A stretch of 10,624 nt of DNA from J054 sp051008735 (GTDB taxonomy: Bacteria; Pseudomonadota; Gammaproteobacteria; Steroidobacterales; GCA-2729495), in assembly GCA_051008735.1 (NCBI GenBank), contig JBPCXH010000011.1, positions 1-10,624 on the forward strand. The letters are read 5' to 3'. Below the pieces are notes generated by a model. It was given only the letters and a program-made list of their open reading frames with translations. It was not told the origin of the DNA and ran no database searches. Made by a program: the position numbers and the translations under genes. This document shows positions 6,230 through 10,624 of this stretch, one piece after another; position 1 is the first letter of the stretch; each line of letters opens with the position of its first letter.

Positions 6230-6697
6230 TCAGGCAGCACTGGCCGTCGGCATGCGGGATGAATAATCCCAGGCGGTGATCCAGGCCGGCTCGATACGCA
6301 GGGCGACTTCATCAGCCTGTTTGGCAATTAACCAGCGCGCCAGATCCGAGTCGCGGTCTTCCAGGTAGCGGTCGATCAACTGCACCAAAGTGTCGGGCCC
6401 CTCATCCGCGGACAATGTCGCCTTGCCCTGGCCCCGGACGCCGCGATACGGCAGGGTATCGGCCGCTATCTCAAAGCCGCACCGGGGGTTACGCCTGAGC
6501 AGGCCGGCAACATGCGAGCCGCGTTGGGTGGCACACCAGATCGCATCATCAGCGTAGACATACCAGAGCGAACAAACCAGCGGTGCGCCGTTGCCGGAAA
6601 CGGCAGCCAGCCGCACGGGTATGCGGCTGGTGCAGAGAAATTGCTCAATGTCGGCAGCCTGCCAGGCGCTGCCTTTACGGATGATGGAATTTTGCAT
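6230..6697 (-). CDS. Pyridoxamine 5'-phosphate oxidase-like (split beta-barrel) FMN/haem-binding protein
   Basis: A 155-residue cytoplasmic protein of the PNPOx-like split-barrel superfamily, whose members bind FMN, F420 or haem. The N-terminal helix-strand pattern IEQFLCTSRIPVRLAAVSGNGAPLVCSLWYVY is split here as IEQFLCTSRIPVRL and AAVSGNGAPLVCSLWYVY (about 17-48). This is followed by IWCATQRGSHVAGLLRRNPRCGFEI (53-77, strand then helix) and a C-terminal VALRIEPAWITAWDYS strand pair. It is shorter than true PdxH and lacks that enzyme's C-terminal extension, so it is not expected to make pyridoxal phosphate. The start at 6697 is the first ATG after an in-frame stop and has AGGA nine bases upstream. 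It is last in the SOUL operon and overlaps the 59-residue peptide gene by 23 bases. It converges with the MerR gene, 15 bases apart. A haem or flavin role beside SOUL is an inference. Confidence 0.8.
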   Translation of the reverse strand: MQNSIIRKGSAWQAADIEQFLCTSRIPVRLAAVSGNGAPLVCSLWYVYADDAIWCATQRGSHVAGLLRRNPRCGFEIAADTLPYRGVRGQGKATLSADEGPDTLVQLIDRYLEDRDSDLARWLIAKQADEVALRIEPAWITAWDYSSRMPTASAA

Positions 6698-6854
6698 GAG
6701 TCATGATCCTGGGTGAGGCGGGTGCCGGACGCTGCCGCTGACTAACCAAGTATCGCACTGTGCAAGTAATGCCGCTGATGATAAGCCGAAGGGTTAAGGC
6801 CATTATCAGGACCAGGGCCAAAAACACTATCGCGATGGTGGGCAGAGGTTTCAT
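6675..6854 (-). CDS. 59-residue membrane peptide between SOUL and PNPOx-like genes
   Basis: A short ORF starting MKPLPTIAIVFLALVLIMAL: two residues, then one long hydrophobic span (about 5-29), followed by a basic tail (RYLVSQRQRP) and a His-containing C-terminus (AKFHHP). It begins 40 bases after the SOUL stop codon, and its last 23 bases overlap the PNPOx-like start in another frame. The Shine-Dalgarno is weak (GGA, six bases upstream). The membrane-span composition, the positive-inside tail and its exact fit to the gap argue for a gene. The lack of a strong ribosome binding site or paralogue keeps confidence moderate. Function unknown. Confidence 0.5.
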   Translation of the reverse strand: MKPLPTIAIVFLALVLIMALTLRLIISGITCTVRYLVSQRQRPAPASPRIMTHAKFHHP

Positions 6855-6894
6855 AACGGTTCCGGGCTAAATCCTGTTACACCTGCCGCGGCGC

Positions 6895-7578
6895 TCAGTA
6901 GGCGGCGACCAGCTCGTTGTCCAGCGCAGTCACCGGCAACTGTTGCACCTCGATCATGACTTCGTTGCGACGCAGGAAGGGGGGCATGTACGGCGGGTTG
7001 TACAAGGCGGATTCGAAATCGCCCCGGGTGGCAACATCAGCTATTTCAATCGCCCGGCTCAGCGTCGTCTGCTTGCGAGCGTAGTTTTTTTCTGTCCAGC
7101 GACCCGAGTAGCGCAACACCGCCATCAGCCGCCCGGGTATCTCAACCACCTGCACGCGCGAGTCGATCGGTCGCGGCGCGGTGTCCATGTTGTACTTGCC
7201 GGGCAACATGAAAGAGACGCGCCACGCATCAGCGCCGCGGGTCTGCGCGACCGGCGCGGTCATCGCAATTTTTTCGCTCGTTGGCGTTTGCGCCACGGGA
7301 GCGGTCATCGCGATTTTCGCGCGGCCCTGGTTATTGCCAGCGATATAACGAAACAGGCGTCGGAAGCCTTCATTCCCCGCCGCCTGATAGGTGGCGCCGC
7401 CATCAATCACCGTTTCAGCAACCAGGTAACTGTCGTACTGACGATATTCAATGTCGCCCTCTTCATGGACGACGGTGTAGCTGGGTTGTTCGATACTCAT
7501 CGCGGGTCCTCCGATAAAAATAAGACCGGTCATTAATAAGATGCTGAAAAACAGGTTTTTGGGGCTGGTGTGTTGCAT
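6895..7578 (-). CDS. SOUL-family haem-binding protein with signal peptide
   Basis: A 227-residue protein of the SOUL/HBP family (haem or porphyrin binding). Residues 1-28 form an export signal: a lysine at 7, then a hydrophobic core LFFSILLMTGLIFIGG and an alanine cleavage region near 26-28. So the domain probably acts in the periplasm or is membrane-tethered. The SOUL domain runs from about 32 to 213 (YTVVHEEGDIEYRQYDSYLVAET; split motif GFRRLFRYIAGNN; MTAPV; VSFMLPGKYN; YSGRW; YNPPYMPPFLRRNEVMIEV). The diagnostic KIAMTAPVAQT occurs twice, at residues 88-98 and 103-113, a local tandem duplication. AAGG lies nine bases before the start at 7578. It follows the 44-residue peptide by 30 bases and precedes the 59-residue peptide and the PNPOx-like gene, forming a four-gene leftward operon. 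Confidence 0.92.
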   Translation of the reverse strand: MQHTSPKNLFFSILLMTGLIFIGGPAMSIEQPSYTVVHEEGDIEYRQYDSYLVAETVIDGGATYQAAGNEGFRRLFRYIAGNNQGRAKIAMTAPVAQTPTSEKIAMTAPVAQTRGADAWRVSFMLPGKYNMDTAPRPIDSRVQVVEIPGRLMAVLRYSGRWTEKNYARKQTTLSRAIEIADVATRGDFESALYNPPYMPPFLRRNEVMIEVQQLPVTALDNELVAAY

Positions 7579-7608
7579 GACGATTTACCTTGCTGGAGTC
7601 AGTGGCAT

Positions 7609-7743
7609 TCAGGCCAGGCTGAACGTGCTCAGCAGCAGGCAGAAGCCGATGATCACAGTGGTTTCGAAAGCGGCGGCGGCGTAAATGCCCGACGGGCTCG
7701 TCGGCCGGCTAATGTGGCTGCAGGTTTTAAAGATGATGCTCAT
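7609..7743 (-). CDS. 44-residue single-span membrane peptide leading the SOUL operon
   Basis: A short gene beginning MSIIFKTCSHISRPTSPSG, with one hydrophobic span from about 20 to 44 (GIYAAAAFETTVIIGF then CLLLSTFSLA) and cysteines at 8 and 35. The start at 7743 has AGAGGA (7751-7756, minus strand) seven bases upstream, the same spacing as the two 42-residue peptides. It ends 30 bases before the SOUL start. It has the same design as those peptides (polar Ser/Pro-containing head, terminal hydrophobic span, first in its operon), but sequence identity is not convincing. Function unknown; a membrane-anchored partner of the SOUL protein or a stress microprotein are possibilities. Confidence 0.7.
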   Translation of the reverse strand: MSIIFKTCSHISRPTSPSGIYAAAAFETTVIIGFCLLLSTFSLA

Positions 7744-7860
7744 GTCGTTGTCCTCTGGGTCCGGTTTTTGTGAACCATGTCTAAGTGAACTTAAGGGAGA
7801 TTTCGGGGCAACCTAGACAATGGATGCCTGAAACGACTATTAATTTTACTTTTCAGGCTT
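7744..7860. promoter_or_regulatory. Control region of the SOUL operon with inverted TAGACA motifs and an 8-17-8 inverted repeat
   Basis: Upstream of the 44-residue peptide, CCATGTCTAAG (7776-7786) and CTAGACAATGG (7813-7823) are near-inverted copies of one motif, 26 bases apart. A perfect inverted repeat GCCTGAAA (7826-7833) / TTTCAGGC (7851-7858) follows, with arms separated by 17 bases of AT-rich sequence. Another copy, CTAGACAA, lies at 7942-7949. The same YTAGACA sequence occurs beside the MerR gene, so these are candidate operators for that regulator. No footprint-like proof is possible from sequence. Confidence 0.5.
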
Positions 7861-7861
7861 A

Positions 7862-7890
7862 TTGATAGATAAAAGCTATACAAATAGATA
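7862..7890 (+). promoter_or_regulatory. Candidate sigma-70 promoter directed toward the UbiD gene
   Basis: TTGATA (7862-7867), a 17-base spacer and TAGATA (7885-7890) form a recognisable -35/-10 pair in the AT-rich part of the intergenic region. Transcription from it would give a leader of about 420 bases before the UbiD start. The match is fair but such pairs occur by chance in AT-rich DNA. Confidence 0.35.
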
Positions 7891-8316
7891 TGCGTTATGT
7901 CAAAAATGAGCCCTGAAGCGGCCTGAGACCATCTAATCAAGCTAGACAATCCTGACCCCAGGCTCGGACCGGCGGCCGATTTGCCGCCGGCGGCGACGAG
8001 ACTCAGCGCTGCCCCTGGGCTTTCACCGGGCCGGCCCTTGATGTGCCGGCCGGTCCTTGCGAGCCGGCCACCCTTATATAAGGTGTAGCATCAGAACGGC
8101 GGCCACGCGTCAGTGGCCGTTGCCCGGGCCGGCCGCACCCCGTGAACCCGGTCGGAGCGCCCCCGCTCTCCGCGGCTATTCGCTGTGCGAACCCGGCGCC
8201 AATTTCCCGCCTTAAAGGCTCCCCCGTCTGCCCCGTCGCAGTAGTCTGTCCCGATAAATGACAAGCGGCTCTGATTGCACCTGCGATCAGACGCCTCAGC
8301 ACACAAGGACACCGCC
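7891..8316 (+). other. Long GC-rich hairpin-rich leader upstream of the UbiD gene
   Basis: This 426-base stretch contains no credible gene. It holds several strong inverted repeats. CCGGCGGC/GCCGCCGG at 7969-7990 has an 8-bp stem and 6-base loop. GGCCGGC (8029-8035) can pair with GCCGGCC (8045-8051), while GGCCGG (8048-8053) can pair with CCGGCC (8064-8069), so these two hairpins are mutually exclusive. A 12-bp palindrome CCTTATATAAGG lies at 8072-8083. CGGCCAC/GTGGCCG at 8100-8119 has a 7-bp stem. GCCGGCC occurs four times (8030, 8045, 8063, 8128). It may be a regulatory leader, a repeat cluster, or simply GC-rich spacer. Confidence 0.4.
8305..8309 (+). promoter_or_regulatory. Ribosome binding site fixing the UbiD start
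   Basis: AAGGA seven bases before ATG 8317. It favours that start over an in-frame TTG at 8275, which has no comparable site and would push the twin-arginine motif far from the N-terminus. Confidence 0.75.
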
Positions 8317-9999
8317 ATGAGCACGAAGAAACCTGAGCACGCCCTCGACAACCAGTCACGTCGAGAATTTCTGGGCTCCACTGCAACGGCTTCAGTCCTC
8401 GGTGCCCTGGCGGCAGCCGGCTATACCCAGCAAGCGAATGCCTCGACCCCCCTGGTGGCCAGCGGCGCGTCGGGCCTGGGCAAAAACGCACCCCGGGCGC
8501 CTTTCGATTCCCTGCGCGACTGGACGGCGGCCATGGAAGCCCATGGTCTGCTGATGCGCTTTGATCGTATCGATCAGGACCAGTTTGAAATCCCTGCCCT
8601 GTTTTTTAAGGCCACGGATCTGTTCACCATGTACGGGGCGCCGTGCATGATGTTCGACAAGGTGAAGATCGAGGGTAAGTGGGTCGACGGGCCGGTGCTG
8701 ATCAACACGCAGGGCCACTGGAACGCCGATGCCATTATCTGGAATCTGCCGATTGTGCCGGGCGATCACTACGCGACCTACCGCAGCGCCGTGGCGTATA
8801 TCGAACAGGTGTTTGCGGACAATGACAACGTCCTGCCGGAGATCGCGCCGGTCGAAGTCAAAGCAAAGAAGGCGCCGGTGAAAGAAGTCATCGTGAAGGG
8901 CGATGACATCGACATTAACAAGTTTGCTTTCGTCAAAACCAACCCGGCCGACGCCGGGCGCTATGTGAATACCGGGTCCCACTTCATGGTGGACCCGGAA
9001 CTGGGCGCCAACTTCGGCACCTACCGCGCCCAGATCAAGGGGCCACGCAAACTGGGCATTAACCCCGAACCGAACCAGACCGGCTACAAGATGCTGATGG
9101 CCGCCCGCGACCGGGGGGAAACCTCGATGAGCTACTCCATCGTACTGGGCCAGGACCCGGTGGTCTGGATGCTCAGCGGCACCCGCCTGGCGCCACGCGG
9201 TTTTGGCAAAACCCCCAAGCCCGCCGACGAGCTGGCCATTGCCGGCGGCCTGCGCGGCAAAGCGGTGGAAGTGGTCAAGTCGGAGAACACCGACATCATG
9301 GTGCCGGCTCATGCCGAGATGGTCATCGAAGGCACCATTGACCTGCGCGAAGAAAGCTTTGAACCGGAAGGACCCTTCGGCGAAATGTTCGGCTACCTGG
9401 GCCCGGTGAAAGAAAAAAACTTTGTGATGACCATCGATACCATTACCCATCGCAAAAAGCCGTGGATCATGAACGCGATGACGGGCATGCAGCGCGGTTA
9501 CGTCACCTCCGGCATTGATGCGGCCTACAGCATCTCGCTGAGAAAACAGATTCCGCAGTTCGTGGCCTACACCAATCCCCAGGACACCATGGGTATTGTC
9601 GTGCTGAGCATCGACAAGACGGGCCCCGGCCAGGGCATTAAGAGCGGCATGGCCATTGCCCGGCGCAATCCGATTGCCAAGATCGTGATCGTGGTCGACA
9701 AAGACATCAATATTTACGACCGCACGGACGTGATGTTTGCCGTCGGCTCACGCTGGCAGCCGGATCCGGCTTCAGAAATCATCAGCGAGACCCTCGGGCT
9801 GATGACGGACCCCAGCCAGGTGAAATACGCGCGCACCAGCAAGATCGTGATTGATGCGACCCGCCAGCTGCCCGAGGAAGGCGGCAAGGCAGATTTCGCC
9901 AAGACCAATCGCGAGCTGCTGAAAGCCGGGGCACCGGATGCCTTTGGCCGCGTCAGAGAAGCCTTTGGCGACGCGTTGGAGAACTGGAAACGCGTGTGA
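8317..9999 (+). CDS. UbiD-family prenyl-FMN-dependent decarboxylase with twin-arginine export signal
   Basis: A 560-residue UbiD-family enzyme. The family uses prenylated FMN (made by UbiX-type prenyltransferases) to decarboxylate or carboxylate aromatic and alpha,beta-unsaturated acids. The N-terminus carries SRREFLGSTATASVLGAL (14-31), a clear Tat motif plus hydrophobic core, with a cleavage region near ANAS (40-43). The UbiD domain follows from about 60. The catalytic triad is intact: Arg237 in GTYRAQ, and Glu351 and Glu356 in EGPFGE, matching the Arg-Glu-Glu set of fungal Fdc1. The metal/cofactor region DKDINIYDRTDVMFAVGSRW (461-480) is also typical. The cytochrome c gene follows by 109 bases on the same strand. 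Substrate unknown; no ubiX gene is in the window. Export of this normally cytoplasmic enzyme is the unusual feature. Confidence 0.9.
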   Translation: MSTKKPEHALDNQSRREFLGSTATASVLGALAAAGYTQQANASTPLVASGASGLGKNAPRAPFDSLRDWTAAMEAHGLLMRFDRIDQDQFEIPALFFKATDLFTMYGAPCMMFDKVKIEGKWVDGPVLINTQGHWNADAIIWNLPIVPGDHYATYRSAVAYIEQVFADNDNVLPEIAPVEVKAKKAPVKEVIVKGDDIDINKFAFVKTNPADAGRYVNTGSHFMVDPELGANFGTYRAQIKGPRKLGINPEPNQTGYKMLMAARDRGETSMSYSIVLGQDPVVWMLSGTRLAPRGFGKTPKPADELAIAGGLRGKAVEVVKSENTDIMVPAHAEMVIEGTIDLREESFEPEGPFGEMFGYLGPVKEKNFVMTIDTITHRKKPWIMNAMTGMQRGYVTSGIDAAYSISLRKQIPQFVAYTNPQDTMGIVVLSIDKTGPGQGIKSGMAIARRNPIAKIVIVVDKDINIYDRTDVMFAVGSRWQPDPASEIISETLGLMTDPSQVKYARTSKIVIDATRQLPEEGGKADFAKTNRELLKAGAPDAFGRVREAFGDALENWKRV

Positions 10000-10004
10000 G
10001 TTAT

Positions 10005-10024
10005 TCACCGGGCCAGCCCGGTGA
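10005..10024 (+). terminator. GC-rich hairpin just after the UbiD stop
   Basis: TCACCGGG and CCCGGTGA form a perfect 8-bp stem with a CCAG loop, starting six bases after the UbiD stop codon. No U-tract follows, so it may be a Rho-type or processing/stability hairpin rather than an efficient intrinsic terminator. It could separate UbiD expression from that of the cytochrome gene. Confidence 0.45.
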
Positions 10025-10108
10025 TCCGGCTATATCGGCCCGAGTAATTTCCTGTGTTGGCTGTTTGCGCGACACTAATCACAATGTTCATCTGCCTGGA
10101 GCACTGAC

Positions 10109-10447
10109 ATGCACCGCTCGCTTTCTCTTCTGCTGGCACTGACCGGCACGGCTTTTATCGCGGTCGCCCTGGCCGGCGGTCATGAAACGACTGAGCCTTC
10201 AGGCCAGGCAGTTTTTGAGACCAGCTGCGCCAATTGCCATTCCGGCGGCATTGGCGGCTTTTTTTCCGGCGCACCGGCCATCGGCGATGCCGATGACTGG
10301 GAAACCCTGATCCCCAAGGGCCTTGATGGCTTAACGGCCAACACGATTACCGGAATCGGCAAAATGGCTGCGCGCGGCGCCTGTGAGACCTGCACCGACG
10401 CGGACATCCGTGCGGCCGTTGAATACATGCTGGAACAAAGCCAGTAA
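10109..10447 (+). CDS. Secreted cytochrome c5-like monohaem c-type cytochrome
   Basis: A 112-residue protein with an N-terminal Sec signal (hydrophobic 5-22, LAGG cleavage region), giving a mature protein of about 88 residues. The haem c attachment motif CANCH is at 40-44, and Met86 in GIGKMAARG is the probable sixth haem ligand. Cys92 and Cys95 (GACETC) match the extra disulphide that marks cytochrome c5. The C-terminal helix TDADIRAAVEYMLEQ packs on the haem in this family. It acts as a periplasmic electron carrier. GGAG lies eight bases before the ATG. It may accept or donate electrons for a periplasmic redox process near the exported UbiD enzyme, but UbiD chemistry is itself redox-neutral, so that link is conjecture. 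Confidence 0.9.
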   Translation: MHRSLSLLLALTGTAFIAVALAGGHETTEPSGQAVFETSCANCHSGGIGGFFSGAPAIGDADDWETLIPKGLDGLTANTITGIGKMAARGACETCTDADIRAAVEYMLEQSQ

Positions 10448-10537
10448 CCCTGGGCCTGATGCCCAAGGCTGACGCCTGAGAAGCGAACGACCCGGGTAGT
10501 CAGAAACTGTCGCTTTCGCAGCTTCGTATCAGGCGTA

Positions 10538-10624
10538 TCAGTCGATCAGCTCCAGCCATTCGCCCGCCGGCCCTTCAATCACGGCAAGCTGCCGACCCTT
10601 GTAAGGCGCCAGATCAATTGCCCG
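10538..10624 (-). CDS. C-terminal fragment of a VOC/glyoxalase-fold protein (partial)
   Basis: The last 28 codons and TGA stop of a gene that enters from the right edge. The visible tail (GRQLAVIEGPAGEWLELID) has the pattern of the final beta-strand pair of vicinal-oxygen-chelate proteins (glyoxalase/bleomycin-resistance fold), usually GxxxxFIxDPdGNWIELxE, where the Glu of WLEL is commonly a metal ligand. The enzyme's substrate cannot be told from this fragment. It converges with the cytochrome gene; the 90 bases between hold a small hairpin (TGGGC-CTGAT-GCCCA at about 10451-10465) with no U-tract. Confidence 0.6.
   Translation of the reverse strand, partial: RAIDLAPYKGRQLAVIEGPAGEWLELID

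Noticed and set aside
7950..7959. CTGACCCC near 7951 as another copy of the GGGGTCAG element arm
   Set aside because: Only eight bases match and the adjacent ACT/AGAGTAAAA part is missing, so it is likely chance.
8275..8316. In-frame TTG start extending the UbiD protein by 14 residues
   Set aside because: No Shine-Dalgarno at that site, while AAGGA lies seven bases before ATG 8317, and the extension would displace the Tat motif from the N-terminus.
8003..8491. 162-codon minus-strand open frame across the UbiD leader
   Set aside because: It begins inside the UbiD gene on the opposite strand, the translation looks like GC-rich noise, and no Shine-Dalgarno is evident.
8392..9450. Long 352-codon open frame on the minus strand opposite the UbiD gene
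   Set aside because: It is a compositional shadow of the well-supported UbiD gene; its translation is His/Arg/Gly-rich with no family resemblance.
1..10624. CRISPR arrays, tRNA, rRNA or integrase/transposase genes
   Set aside because: None found: no regularly spaced repeats, no cloverleaf candidates, and no recombinase signatures in any frame.

Overview
The window is GC-rich (roughly 60%) proteobacterial DNA, most likely from an uncultured or marine-type gammaproteobacterium. This rests on the cytochrome c5-type protein, the GGGGTCAGAGTAAAAA-type inverted-repeat element that I associate with gammaproteobacterial REP/RAYT-like repeats, the Shine-Dalgarno-led dense operons, and the mix of PhyH, luciferase-like and SDR oxidoreductases. 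Taxonomy is an inference; no rRNA or tRNA is present.

Layout. At the left edge (1-167, minus) is the start of a Tat-signal protein whose mature N-terminus looks like a short-chain dehydrogenase. Divergent from it is a PhyH-type Fe(II)/2-oxoglutarate dioxygenase (313-1143, plus), whose stop codon interlocks with that of a convergent luciferase-like monooxygenase (1140-2111, minus). From 5076 down to 1140 everything reads leftward: two tandem 42-residue single-span membrane peptides, an SDR, a JmjC/cupin_8 protein, a polytopic membrane protein and the luciferase-like enzyme. An 88-bp inverted-repeat element (2126-2213) fills the gap between the last two and supplies the final ten codons and stop of the membrane protein.

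The centre is a MerR-type regulator (5267-6214, plus), divergent from the peptide/SDR operon. It converges on a second leftward operon (7743 to 6230) made of a 44-residue membrane peptide, a secreted SOUL haem-binding protein, a 59-residue membrane peptide and a pyridoxamine-oxidase-like FMN/haem-binding protein. YTAGACA motifs occur in the control regions of both operons, so I infer one regulon under the MerR protein, plausibly for light, porphyrin or oxidative stress. The peptide genes are below usual ORF length cut-offs and are the part most likely to be undescribed.

The right side has a long hairpin-rich leader (7891-8316), then a UbiD-family prenyl-FMN decarboxylase with a twin-arginine export signal (8317-9999), then a secreted cytochrome c5-like protein (10109-10447). 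A UbiD enzyme folded with its cofactor and exported to the periplasm next to an electron carrier is unusual. The right edge holds the C-terminus of a VOC/glyoxalase-fold protein on the minus strand.
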